Shown here: one piece after another, positions 1 through 8,352 of the stretch
Layout of the letters: every line of letters begins with the position of its first letter
Position numbering within the stretch: position 1 is the first letter of the stretch
Assembly (NCBI GenBank): GCA_944319945.1
Contig: CALUFN010000012.1
Coordinates: 1 to 54,106 of the forward strand
DNA: 54,106 nucleotides
Reading direction: 5' to 3'
Source: an uncultured Prevotella sp.
GTDB taxonomy: Bacteria > Bacteroidota > Bacteroidia > Bacteroidales > Bacteroidaceae
Translations under genes and position numbers: made by a program
Notes under the pieces: model-generated
What the model was told of the DNA's origin: nothing
Databases searched by the model: none
What the model saw: only the letters and a program-made list of their open reading frames with translations

Positions 1-69
1 CAACCGCTCTATATCTTCAATAGGTATTAGTTTTTTAAGGTAAAAAGATTGTTTTCAGGATAACAGTTG

Positions 70-101
70 CAAATATAACCACTTTTTTTATATTAACCAA
101 A
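70..101 (-). promoter_or_regulatory. Leftward promoter for a gene outside the window
   Basis: On the minus strand TTTG (101-98), a 20-bp spacer and TATATTTG (77-70) match the Bacteroidetes primary sigma consensus. Transcription would start near 63 and leave the window leftwards. No start codon is visible on the minus strand in 1-69, so only its leader is here. It is divergent from the gene at 289. Confidence 0.6.
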
Positions 102-252
102 TTATCACAAAGATTTATTTAATGTAAAATTAATGTGTGCCCACACAATGGAGTGAATTAACATAGTTTAGTAAAACGCGCTTTGATTTGTCTGCAAAAC
201 GATGAATTTTTCATAGATAGCATTGTTAATTTTAACTTTTTAGTGATATATA

Positions 253-284
253 TTTGTTTTAATGGGTAAAACGTTGTAACTTTG
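253..284 (+). promoter_or_regulatory. Promoter abutting the GHL10 gene start codon
   Basis: TTTG (253-256), a 20-bp spacer and TAACTTTG (277-284) form a full Bacteroidetes promoter. The -7 box ends only 4 nt before the ATG at 289, so the transcript should start at or beside the start codon and be leaderless or nearly so. Confidence 0.65.
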
Positions 285-288
285 GCGT

Positions 289-1812
289 ATGAAAAATATA
301 ATCAATCACATTAAGACGCTTATAATACTTTGCGTGCTTTTACTTGTAGGCACGGCCGTATTTGCTAACGGATTGCAGCCTAAGCGTGAGTTCAGGGGAG
401 CATGGATACAATGTGTTAACGGTCAATTTACGGGTATGGGCACTCGCCAAATGCAGGAGACTTTGGCTTATCAGCTTGATAAGTTAAGGGAATGCGGAGT
501 GAACGCCGTTATTTTTCAGGTACGTCCGGAGTGCGACGCCTTGTATGAGAGTCCTTACGAGCCGTGGAGCCGTTTCCTTACAGGGCGGCAGGGCAAGGCT
601 CCTTATCCGTATTGGGACCCACTGGCATGGATGGTAGAGCAGTGTCATAAGCGCGGAATGGAGTTGCATGCATGGATAAATCCTTATAGGGCCAAGACTA
701 AGGGTACTGCCGAATTGGCCAAAAGCCACATCGCTATAAAGCATCCTGAACTGGTTTTCGCTTACGACGGGCAGTTGATATTGAACCCCGGAATACCCGA
801 AAACCGTGATTACATCTGTAAGGTGGTGGCTGATATCGTGGCACGTTACGATATAGACGGTTTGCACATGGACGATTATTTTTATCCGTATCCTGCCGCA
901 GGACAGTCAATACCCGACGTAAAAGAGTTCGTAGCTTACAATAACGGGATCAAAGACCGTGACGATTGGCGCCGCTATAACGTAAACGTCTTTGTCAAGC
1001 AGCTTTACGAGACGATACATTCGGTAAAACCGTGGGTTAAGTTCGGCGTCTCGCCTTTTGGCATATACCGTAATAAGAAGAGCGACCCGAACATCGGCAG
1101 CATGACCAACGGATTGCAGAATTATGACGATCTGTATGCCGACGTGTTGATGTGGCTCGGTAACGGATGGGTGGACTATTGCGTCCCGCAACTGTATTGG
1201 GAGATCGGGCACAAGGCCGCCGACTACGAGACCTTGATAAAATGGTGGAACAGGTATGCGTACAACAGGCATTTATATATCGGCGAAGACGTGGTGAGAA
1301 CTGTCAAGAGCCCTGACTTGAGAAACCGGAATATAAACCAATTGCCTGCAAAACGTAAGTTGCACGCGGAGATGGGAAACGTCAACGGTACCGTGCTTTG
1401 GTATGCGAAGGCCGTTGTCGACAACGTAGGCAATTATGCCTCTTTGATGAAAAACGTGTATTGGAAGTATCCCGCCTTCTCACCGGTAATGCCTTATATA
1501 GACGGAAAGGCTCCTAAAAAGGTAAGAAAGATGAAATACCTGTTTGTCGACGGCAAGCTCGTATTGTTTTGGAAGGCTCCGAGGGGAAAGGGCTGGAAGA
1601 ACGAGGCCGTGAAATATGTTGTCTATAGATTCACCGAGGGGGAGGATATTAATATTGAAGACCCGTCGAAAATCGTGGCCGTGACTAAGGACGAGTTTTA
1701 CGAAATACCCGACGGTGCCATTCCTCCGGGCGTAAAGGTCAATTACGTCGTTACGGCATTAGACCGTCTCAGCAATGAAAGTAAGCCTCAGAAAAAATCT
1801 TTTAAATATTAA
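289..1812 (+). CDS. Secreted GHL10-type glycosidase-like protein (YngK/DUF187 family)
   Basis: 507 aa. A Sec signal peptide (about residues 1-26, hydrophobic core LIILCVLLLVGTAVFA) is followed by a TIM-barrel of the glycosyl-hydrolase-like 10 family: EFRGAWIQ near 34, GVNAVIFQVRP near 72, HAWINPYRA near 125 and the acidic motif DGLHMDDYF near 190, where catalytic acids of such barrels usually lie. The last ~90 residues look like a fibronectin-III-like domain. Members are secreted or surface proteins thought to act on peptidoglycan or other glycans; the substrate is not known from sequence. The ATG at 289 is chosen because the signal peptide begins there, although the promoter box ends 4 nt upstream. 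Confidence 0.85.
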   Translation: MKNIINHIKTLIILCVLLLVGTAVFANGLQPKREFRGAWIQCVNGQFTGMGTRQMQETLAYQLDKLRECGVNAVIFQVRPECDALYESPYEPWSRFLTGRQGKAPYPYWDPLAWMVEQCHKRGMELHAWINPYRAKTKGTAELAKSHIAIKHPELVFAYDGQLILNPGIPENRDYICKVVADIVARYDIDGLHMDDYFYPYPAAGQSIPDVKEFVAYNNGIKDRDDWRRYNVNVFVKQLYETIHSVKPWVKFGVSPFGIYRNKKSDPNIGSMTNGLQNYDDLYADVLMWLGNGWVDYCVPQLYWEIGHKAADYETLIKWWNRYAYNRHLYIGEDVVRTVKSPDLRNRNINQLPAKRKLHAEMGNVNGTVLWYAKAVVDNVGNYASLMKNVYWKYPAFSPVMPYIDGKAPKKVRKMKYLFVDGKLVLFWKAPRGKGWKNEAVKYVVYRFTEGEDINIEDPSKIVAVTKDEFYEIPDGAIPPGVKVNYVVTALDRLSNESKPQKKSFKY

Positions 1813-1822
1813 ATGTCATATC

Positions 1823-2266
1823 ATGAGAACGAATGATGCTACCATTTTACAAATCGAGCGGTTCATAAGGAAGATCGCCCAAAAGTTTCCGCCGGTTGAC
1901 GAACCGACGATAATGACGGACATACATCTGAGCATATCCCAGGATTCGGGCGAATTTCTTGCGTTTGATGACAACGACAAGGAGATAACGCGTTGCGTTG
2001 TCAACGAGTGGATTGACAGCCGTGAGCCCGACTTTTATGATATGGCGGCCGGCGTAGTGAGGAACGTCATAGGTCGTATGCATGACGTTGTTGACAATAT
2101 GGGTATTTTGAAGCCTTTCAGTTTCATTCTCGAGACCGATGAAAGGGAGCATTATTCCGAACTGTATCTTGTCGACAGCGACATTAGGATAATCGGCGGC
2201 GATTTGATGAAGGGCCTTGACGACGACCTTGACAAGTTTCTTGACGACTTGCTGAAAGAAAGTTAA
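1823..2266 (+). CDS. Conserved hypothetical acidic protein
   Basis: 147 aa, cytoplasmic, no signal or membrane segment. I do not recognise a family. The open frame extends upstream into the GHL10 gene, but the ATG at 1823, 11 nt after that gene's stop, gives the natural N-terminus (MRTNDATILQ). The middle carries an acidic segment (FLAFDDNDKE) and the C-terminus is rich in Asp/Leu (GLDDDLDKFLDDLL), probably an amphipathic helix. The short spacing suggests cotranscription with the GHL10 gene. Function unknown. Confidence 0.7.
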   Translation: MRTNDATILQIERFIRKIAQKFPPVDEPTIMTDIHLSISQDSGEFLAFDDNDKEITRCVVNEWIDSREPDFYDMAAGVVRNVIGRMHDVVDNMGILKPFSFILETDEREHYSELYLVDSDIRIIGGDLMKGLDDDLDKFLDDLLKES

Positions 2267-2340
2267 TCTCCGCTGACGTCTTATAGTTTTGCCCGCAATG
2301 TGCGCGGGCTGTGTAACGCGTTGATTGTCAGCGCGTATGC

Positions 2341-2428
2341 AAAAGGGTGCCTTTCATGCTTTGAAAGGTGCCCTTTTGCGTTGTGAAATGTGGCCTTTTG
2401 TATGGCGAAAGGTTGTGAATTGTAATGC
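2341..2428. repeat. 22-bp-period palindrome array A (4 units)
   Basis: Four 15-bp near-palindromic units start at 2341, 2363, 2385 and 2407, exactly 22 bp apart with 7-bp spacers. Unit 1 is AAAAGGGTGCCTTTC; unit 4 is degenerate (GAAAGGTTGTGAATT). The array lies in the 312-bp gap before the rnf operon, which also holds a small GC hairpin (2291-2309, no T tract) and the rnf promoter. The same array type recurs at six other places in the window. Confidence 0.85.
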
Positions 2429-2507
2429 TACCGGCCCGTTTTAGGTTTAAGTTCATAGTAGGCAGGCTTCATGATTCTTAATTTTTCATATAATTTGTTC
2501 TTTTTTG

Positions 2508-2538
2508 TTTGTCGTTTTAAAATATAGTATTACTTTTG
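2508..2538 (+). promoter_or_regulatory. Promoter of the rseC-rnf operon
   Basis: TTTG (2508-2511), 19 bp and TACTTTTG (2531-2538) match the Bacteroidetes consensus. The start point should be near 2545, giving a leader of about 34 nt before the ATG at 2579. Confidence 0.65.
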
Positions 2539-2578
2539 CATTTGCAAACTCCAGTTTGCAAAAACCTTGTTGAATAAC

Positions 2579-2995
2579 ATGAGCGCAAACATAAAACATT
2601 CGGGCGTAGTTGACGAAATATCAGACGGTTGCATAAAAGTACGCATCGTTCAGTCTTCAGCGTGCGCTTCTTGTAAGGTGGCAAGCCATTGCAATGCTTC
2701 CGAAAGTAAGGAGAAGATAATCGACGTTTACGGTGCCATAGGGCGCTTTAGCGTAGGCGACGCAGTCATCGTGACTGCATCGCAGGGTAGCGGGCTATAT
2801 GCCGTGTTCCTGAGTTCGGTCATACCGCTGTTCCTCCTTGTCGCCGTGTTAGCCGCAGTGTTGGCCGCAACAGGCAGCGAGGCTGCGGCGGCCCTTTCAA
2901 GTCTCGGCGCGTTAGTGCCGTATTACCTTATATTATATATGTTGAGAGACAAGGTTCGTTCACGCCTTTCGTTCAGTATTGAGCATGAAGACTAA
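2579..2995 (+). CDS. rseC: RseC/MucC-like SoxR-reducing system protein
   Basis: 138 aa. The N-terminal cytoplasmic part holds a cysteine cluster (SACASCKVASHCNA, about residues 30-43) and the C-terminal half has two hydrophobic segments (about 76-125), the layout of the RseC/MucC family. Such proteins are linked to Rnf/Rsx complexes that keep SoxR reduced; in Bacteroidetes the gene commonly heads the rnf cluster, as here. The frame continues upstream through TTG codons, but ATG 2579 sits correctly after the promoter. It is the first gene of the rnf operon, 60 bp before rnfB. Confidence 0.85.
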   Translation: MSANIKHSGVVDEISDGCIKVRIVQSSACASCKVASHCNASESKEKIIDVYGAIGRFSVGDAVIVTASQGSGLYAVFLSSVIPLFLLVAVLAAVLAATGSEAAAALSSLGALVPYYLILYMLRDKVRSRLSFSIEHED

Positions 2996-3055
2996 TGGCA
3001 GGATACTACTTACGCACGAAACAAAACATTAATAACTAAAACAAATACAAAACTT

Positions 3056-3955
3056 ATGAACTTTATTCTGATTGCAGTAATTGTTCTTGGGGGCATTGCG
3101 CTGGTTTCGTCAGTGGTGTTGTATGTCTGTTCCAAGAAATTCGCTGTCTATGAAGACCCACGCTTGGCGCAGGTTACGGCCTTATTGCCGGGTGCCAACT
3201 GTGGCGGATGCGGCTATCCGGGATGTTCCGGCATGGCGTCAGCATTGGTCAAGGGAGCCGATGCCGGCTCTCTTGAAGGGCTCTATTGCCCCGTAGGTGG
3301 AGCCGATGTCATGGGGCAGGTGGCAGACTTGCTCGGCATGGCCGTGGCCAATACCGAGCCTAAGGTGGCCGTAGTGCGCTGTAACGGTACGTGCGAGTTG
3401 CGTCCGCGCGTAGCGGCGTATGACGGTTTGCGCACATGCACGGCCATGAACTCATGTGGTGCCGGCGAGACGGGCTGCGGCTACGGCTGTCTCGGCTGTG
3501 GCGATTGCGTGAAGGCTTGCGCCTTCGGGGCCATAACCATGAATCCCGAAACAGGCTTGCCCGAGGTTGACGAAGACAAGTGTACGGCATGCGGCGCTTG
3601 CGCTAAGGCATGCCCGCGTCATATTATAGAATTGCGCAAGAAGGGCGTGAAGAACCGTCGTGTTTACGTGCGTTGCGTGAACAAGGATAAGGGGGCTGCA
3701 GCGATGAAGGCATGTAAAGCCGCTTGCATAGGCTGCGGCAAGTGTGCGAAGGAATGCAAGTTTGACGCTATCACCATAACCGGCAATGTGGCATACGTAG
3801 ATCCTGACAAGTGCCGTCTGTGCCGCAAATGCGTTGAGGCTTGCCCTACGCACACCATCATATCCGTGAATTTCCCTGCGCCGAAGCCTAAGGCCGCAGC
3901 CGACCAGGCGACGACCGCTAACGTAGAACCTAAACAAGAGGAGGTAAAAGCATGA
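3056..3955 (+). CDS. rnfB: Rnf complex subunit B, polyferredoxin
   Basis: 299 aa. RnfB accepts electrons from reduced ferredoxin and passes them into the membrane Rnf complex. An N-terminal membrane helix (residues 1-25) is followed by the RnfB-type cluster motif CGGCGYPGC (about 48-56) and then four ferredoxin-type motifs: CLGCGDCVKAC, CTACGACAKAC, CIGCGKCAKEC and CRLCRKCVEAC. The multi-cluster form is typical of Bacteroidetes and clostridia. The gene overlaps rnfC by 4 bp (ATGA), and its last codons contain the GAGGAGG ribosome binding site used by rnfC, which is unusually strong for this phylum. Confidence 0.95.
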   Translation: MNFILIAVIVLGGIALVSSVVLYVCSKKFAVYEDPRLAQVTALLPGANCGGCGYPGCSGMASALVKGADAGSLEGLYCPVGGADVMGQVADLLGMAVANTEPKVAVVRCNGTCELRPRVAAYDGLRTCTAMNSCGAGETGCGYGCLGCGDCVKACAFGAITMNPETGLPEVDEDKCTACGACAKACPRHIIELRKKGVKNRRVYVRCVNKDKGAAAMKACKAACIGCGKCAKECKFDAITITGNVAYVDPDKCRLCRKCVEACPTHTIISVNFPAPKPKAAADQATTANVEPKQEEVKA

Positions 3956-5304
3956 AACTAAGGACTTTCAGAATAGGAGGCGTGCATCCTGAGGAAAACA
4001 AGCTGTCTTCAGAATCAGTCACTCAGGTGGCCAAGCTCCCCGTACAAGCCATATTCCCGCTTTCACAGCATATCGGCGCACCCGCAAAGCCGGTGGTAAG
4101 TAAAGGCGACAAGGTGAAGGTAGGCACGCTCTTGGCCGAGGCCGGAGGCTTTGTCTCCGCGCCTATTTACTCTTCGGTATCAGGCACGGTGGTGAAGATA
4201 GACGAGGCCGTAGACGCTACGGGATACCGCAAGCCGGTGATAATAGTGAAGGTGGAGGGCGACGAGTGGGAAGAAAGCATCGACCGCTCTGACAAGCTCG
4301 AGACGTTGGCCGCCCATCCCGAGCTGACATCTGAGGAGATCGTCGAGCGCGTGAAGCGGGCCGGCGTCACCGGTATGGGCGGAGCAGGGTTCCCCACATA
4401 CGTTAAATTGTGCCCGCCCCCAACGGCGAAAGCCGAGTGCGTGATATTGAACGGCGTAGAATGCGAGCCTTATATTACGTCAGACTACAGGCTCATGATG
4501 GAACATGCCGACGAGATTTTGGTAGGTCTCGACTTGCTGATGAAGGCCGTAAAGGTGGATAAGGGATACGTCGGCATCGAGGAAAACAAGCCTAAGGCTA
4601 TCGCGCTGTTTGAGGAAAAGACTAAAAACAACCCTAATATTGAGATCGTACCGCTGAAGAAGAAGTATCCTCAGGGAGGCGAGAAGCAGCTTGTTGACGC
4701 CGTGATACGCCGCCAGGTGCCGGCTCCCCCCGCAATACCCGTCAACGTTGGTGCCATAGTGCAGAATGTGGGAACGGCGTTTGCCGTTTATCAGGCTGTT
4801 ATGAAAAACAAGCCCCTGTTTGAGCGTTACACCACCGTTACCGGTAAAAAGCTAGCCAGGCCGGGCAACTTTCTCGTGCGCATGGGGACGCCGATGATAG
4901 ATCTTATCAATGAGTGCGGCGGCATGCCCGAAGGCGACAACAAGTTACTGGCCGGCGGTCCGATGATGGGCAAGGCCCTTACCTCGGTTGAGGTGCCCGT
5001 TTGCAAGGGTACCAACAGTGTCACGATACTTAGCGGCGATGACGCCAAGCGTAAGCCTGTGCAGCCGTGCGTGCGTTGCGCAAAGTGCGTGAGCGCATGC
5101 CCTATGGGCCTTGAGCCGTACCTGCTGGCCACTGCGAGTGCCTTGCACGATTGGGAAAAAGTGGAGGCGGCAGGAGTAACGTCGTGCATAGAGTGCGGCT
5201 CGTGTCAGTTTACATGCCCGGCACACCGCCCCATGCTTGATAACATCAGGCTTGGGAAGAGCACCGTAATGGGACTGATTAGGGCTCGTAACGCTAAAAA
5301 ATAA
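3952..5304 (+). CDS. rnfC: Rnf complex subunit C, NADH-binding FeS/FMN protein
   Basis: 450 aa peripheral subunit that exchanges electrons with NAD+. It has the glycine-rich nucleotide/FMN loop GMGGAGFPTYVKL (about 141-153), the NGVECEP signature (about 165) and two C-terminal ferredoxin motifs, CVRCAKCVSACP (about 373) and CIECGSCQFTCP (about 412). The start ATG at 3952 lies 8 nt after a GAGGAGG sequence. Length and order fit RnfC in the rnfBCDGEA arrangement. Confidence 0.95.
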   Translation: MKLRTFRIGGVHPEENKLSSESVTQVAKLPVQAIFPLSQHIGAPAKPVVSKGDKVKVGTLLAEAGGFVSAPIYSSVSGTVVKIDEAVDATGYRKPVIIVKVEGDEWEESIDRSDKLETLAAHPELTSEEIVERVKRAGVTGMGGAGFPTYVKLCPPPTAKAECVILNGVECEPYITSDYRLMMEHADEILVGLDLLMKAVKVDKGYVGIEENKPKAIALFEEKTKNNPNIEIVPLKKKYPQGGEKQLVDAVIRRQVPAPPAIPVNVGAIVQNVGTAFAVYQAVMKNKPLFERYTTVTGKKLARPGNFLVRMGTPMIDLINECGGMPEGDNKLLAGGPMMGKALTSVEVPVCKGTNSVTILSGDDAKRKPVQPCVRCAKCVSACPMGLEPYLLATASALHDWEKVEAAGVTSCIECGSCQFTCPAHRPMLDNIRLGKSTVMGLIRARNAKK

Positions 5305-5359
5305 AACGTAAATAAACTTGACTATGGCCTTAGGGCTTTAAAATAAACAATATAATAAA

Positions 5360-6370
5360 ATGGGTAAATTAATAGTTTCATTATCCCCCCACGCGCATGG
5401 TACGGACAGTGTCGAGCGTAACATGTACGGAGTGATAATAGCTTTGGTGCCGGCCTTGCTAGTGTCGTTCGTGTTTTTCGGCATCGGCTCGGCCGTGGTT
5501 TGTGCGTCAAGCGTGGCGTCGTGCGTGTTTTTCGAGTGGGCTATTACAAAATATATGCTTAAGAGAGAGCCTACCATAAGTGACGGCTCTGCCATACTTA
5601 CAGGTTTGCTGCTCGGTTTTAACCTTCCTTCCAATCTTCCTGTCTGGATCGTCGTTATAGGTGCTTTGGTGGCGATAGGCATCGGTAAGATGACTTTCGG
5701 CGGTCTTGGCTGCAATCCGTTCAATCCGGCTTTGGTGGGCCGTTGTTTCCTGCTTGCCTCGTTCCCGGCTCAGATGACGTCGTGGCCCGTTGCAGGACAG
5801 GTGGCTTCGTATGTCGACGCACAGACCGGCGCGACACCTTTGAGCATCATGAAGCAGGCTATTAAGTCGGGCGACGCTTCCGTGCTCGACCAGCTTCCCG
5901 ACTCGTTGTCGCTACTTCTCGGCAACCCCGGCCTGAACAATGGTGCAGGTACCATCGGCGAAGTGTGCGCTTTGGCATTGCTGATAGGACTGGCCTACAT
6001 GCTTTGGAAGAAAATAATAACATGGCACATCCCGGTAAGCATACTTGCCACGGTGTTCGTATTCAGCGGAGTGCTGCATTTGGCCGATCCCGTTTACGCC
6101 AATCCCGTAGCGACGTTGCTCAGCGGAGGCCTCATGCTTGGTGCGATCTTCATGGCTACCGACTATGTTACTTCTCCCATGACGCATAAGGGGCAGCTGA
6201 TTTACGGCGTAGCCATAGGCTTCCTTACCGTGGTGATCAGAAACTGGGGCTCTTACCCCGAGGGCATGTCGTTCGCCATACTTATAATGAACGCAATGAC
6301 ACCTCTTATCAATACATACGTAAAGCCGAAACGCTTTGGTGAAACAGTAAACAAGGAGGGCGGAAAATGA
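5360..6370 (+). CDS. rnfD: Rnf complex subunit D, flavinylated membrane protein
   Basis: 336 aa integral membrane protein with about eight to ten hydrophobic segments. The motif TGATPL (about residues 156-161) is the site where ApbE-type transferases attach FMN to a threonine in RnfD. GCNPFNPALVG and SPMTHKGQ are typical family signatures. It overlaps rnfG by 4 bp (ATGA), so the two are probably translationally coupled. RnfD is part of the proposed ion-translocating path. Confidence 0.95.
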   Translation: MGKLIVSLSPHAHGTDSVERNMYGVIIALVPALLVSFVFFGIGSAVVCASSVASCVFFEWAITKYMLKREPTISDGSAILTGLLLGFNLPSNLPVWIVVIGALVAIGIGKMTFGGLGCNPFNPALVGRCFLLASFPAQMTSWPVAGQVASYVDAQTGATPLSIMKQAIKSGDASVLDQLPDSLSLLLGNPGLNNGAGTIGEVCALALLIGLAYMLWKKIITWHIPVSILATVFVFSGVLHLADPVYANPVATLLSGGLMLGAIFMATDYVTSPMTHKGQLIYGVAIGFLTVVIRNWGSYPEGMSFAILIMNAMTPLINTYVKPKRFGETVNKEGGK

Positions 6371-6990
6371 AAAAACTTGAATCAACGATAACCAACATGG
6401 TAGTAGTGTTGGTAGGCGTGGCCCTGATTACGGGCAGCATCTTGGCATACGTAAATCATGTGACCGAAGAGCCTATAAAGTTGCAGGCTGAGAAGACGCT
6501 TGCCGACGGAATAAAAGCCGTGATGGGCGGAGTAGAGCTTTCGGTTGCTAAGGAAGATACGGTTAAGCAGAATGTTTCAGGCAAAGAGTTGACTTTTGTC
6601 ATTCACGAGGCCGTAGCTGCCGACGGCCGGCCCATAGGTGCCGCAGTAGAGAGCACCTCGGGCGGTTTCGGCGGAGACTTGAAGATATTAGTAGGCTTTG
6701 ACAGCGACGGTAAGATTCTCGGCTACACCATATTGCAGCACGCAGAGACTCCCGGGCTCGGAGCAAAGGCTGATAAATGGTTCCAGAAAGACGGCAAGGG
6801 CTGCGTGATAGGCAAGAATCCGGCTGCGGACAACCTGACCGTGAGAAAAGACGGCGGCGACATTGACGCCATAACGGCGTCGACCATAACGAGCCGTGCA
6901 TTCCTTTTGGCGGTCAACCAGGCTTACCAGGCATACAAGTCGCTTCCAGTCGATGCCAGTACGGGAGCTACCGGGCACCATTCAAAATAA
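6367..6990 (+). CDS. rnfG: Rnf complex subunit G, covalent-FMN protein
   Basis: 207 aa with one N-terminal membrane helix (about 10-28) and a periplasmic FMN-binding domain. The flavinylation site appears as DAITASTITS (about 166-175): the usual glycine of the S/T-G-A/S-T core is an alanine. The start is preceded by AAGGAGGGCGG, a strong Shine-Dalgarno sequence inside the end of rnfD. It relays electrons between RnfD and the other membrane subunits. Confidence 0.93.
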   Translation: MKKLESTITNMVVVLVGVALITGSILAYVNHVTEEPIKLQAEKTLADGIKAVMGGVELSVAKEDTVKQNVSGKELTFVIHEAVAADGRPIGAAVESTSGGFGGDLKILVGFDSDGKILGYTILQHAETPGLGAKADKWFQKDGKGCVIGKNPAADNLTVRKDGGDIDAITASTITSRAFLLAVNQAYQAYKSLPVDASTGATGHHSK

Positions 6991-7015
6991 CTATAACCCT
7001 AAAATTTAATCAGCA

Positions 7016-7600
7016 ATGAATTATATTAAGATATTAATCAACGGCATAGTCAAGGAAAATCCTACGTTTGTGCTTCTTCTTGGAATGTGTCCTACGTTGG
7101 CAACCACTACGTCGGCTATGAACGGTCTGTCTATGGGGTTGGCTACGATGTTCGTACTGATATGCTCCAATTTGGTGATTTCACTGATTAAGAACCTCAC
7201 TCCCGACATGGTGCGCATACCTGTGTTCGTAGTGGTGATAGCCTCGTTCGTGACAATCCTTCAGATGTTGATGCAGGCTTACGTGCCTGCCATTTACGCC
7301 ACGCTCGGCCTTTACATACCGTTAATCGTGGTGAACTGTATCATTCTCGGACGCGCCGAGGCGTTCGCCTGCAGCCACGGTCCGGTTGAAAGCCTTTTCG
7401 ACGGCATAGGCATAGGTCTCGGTTTCAGCATTGCCCTTACCTTGTTGGGAGCCGTGCGTGAGTTACTTGGTGCAGGTTCAATATTCGGAATCGTGCTACT
7501 TCCTGAGACAAGCAATATGCTTCTTTTCATATTGCCTCCCGGAGCATTCATCACTTTGGGATATTTGATAGCCATAGTTAACAGATTTAAGAAAGCATAA
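7016..7600 (+). CDS. rnfE: Rnf complex subunit E
   Basis: 194 aa, about six membrane helices. Signature segments include NGIVKENPTFVLLLGMCPTL at the N-terminus and the NCIILGRAEAFA loop, typical of RnfE/RsxE/NqrD. With RnfA it forms the paired membrane core coordinating a buried FeS centre. It follows rnfG by 25 bp and precedes rnfA by 3 bp. Confidence 0.95.
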   Translation: MNYIKILINGIVKENPTFVLLLGMCPTLATTTSAMNGLSMGLATMFVLICSNLVISLIKNLTPDMVRIPVFVVVIASFVTILQMLMQAYVPAIYATLGLYIPLIVVNCIILGRAEAFACSHGPVESLFDGIGIGLGFSIALTLLGAVRELLGAGSIFGIVLLPETSNMLLFILPPGAFITLGYLIAIVNRFKKA

Positions 7601-7603
7601 GTT

Positions 7604-8206
7604 ATGGAATATTTATTGATTTTCATTTCGGCCATATTCGTGAACAACATCGTGTTGTCACAGTTTCTGGGCATTTGTCCGTTTCTCGGCGTGTCGCAGA
7701 AGATTTCCACATCGCTGGGCATGGGGGCGGCTGTCGCTTTTGTGCTCACTTTGTCGACCATAGTCACTTATCTTGTCCAAATATATATCCTTAATCCGTT
7801 CGGACTGCAGTATCTCCAGACGATAGCTTTCATCCTTGTTATTGCTGCCCTCGTACAGATGGTTGAGATTATCTTGAAGAAAGTGTCTCCCTCGCTTTAT
7901 CAGGCGTTAGGAATCTATCTGCCGCTCATAACGACCAACTGTGCCGTGCTCGGAGTTGCCATATTGGTGATACAGAAAGAGTATTCGCTCATCCAAAGCG
8001 TGGTTTACGCATTCTCTACGGCCGTAGGTTTTGCGGTTGCGTTGATCGTTTTTGCCGGTATTCGCGAGCAGCTGTCTATGGTTAGCATTCCTAAGGGCAT
8101 GCGCGGCATGGCCATCGTGCTTGTTACGGCAGGTTTGCTAAGTCTTGCCTTCATGGGATTCTCAGGGGTAGACGGCGGCTTGAGGGAACTGTTCGGGCTG
8201 AATTAA
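7604..8206 (+). CDS. rnfA: Rnf complex subunit A
   Basis: 200 aa, six membrane helices, paralogous to RnfE. FVNNIVLSQFLGICPFLGVS near the N-terminus and the TTNCAVLGVA loop are RnfA/RsxA/NqrE signatures carrying the paired cysteines of the membrane FeS centre. It is the last gene of the operon; the hairpin at 8226-8271 follows 20 bp later. Confidence 0.95.
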   Translation: MEYLLIFISAIFVNNIVLSQFLGICPFLGVSQKISTSLGMGAAVAFVLTLSTIVTYLVQIYILNPFGLQYLQTIAFILVIAALVQMVEIILKKVSPSLYQALGIYLPLITTNCAVLGVAILVIQKEYSLIQSVVYAFSTAVGFAVALIVFAGIREQLSMVSIPKGMRGMAIVLVTAGLLSLAFMGFSGVDGGLRELFGLN

Positions 8207-8225
8207 TAAGACGAAAGGTAATTTG

Positions 8226-8281
8226 GTGAAAAGGGGTATGTTGCATTATGTTTGCAAATGTCCCTTTTCACTTTTTTTTTA
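8226..8281 (+). terminator. Rho-independent terminator of the rnf operon
   Basis: GTGAAAAGGG (8226-8235) pairs perfectly with CCCTTTTCAC (8262-8271) and is followed by a run of T from 8272. Confidence 0.85.
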
Positions 8282-8290
8282 TTTCTATAT

Positions 8291-8321
8291 TTTGTGGAGT
8301 TTGGATTTTTGTTTAGTTTTG
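8291..8321 (+). promoter_or_regulatory. galE promoter
   Basis: TTTG (8291-8294), 19 bp and TAGTTTTG (8314-8321) fit the consensus; the ATG of galE follows at 8353. Confidence 0.65.
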
Positions 8322-8352
8322 CATTTAGATTAACGTTAAATGCAAAACACTT

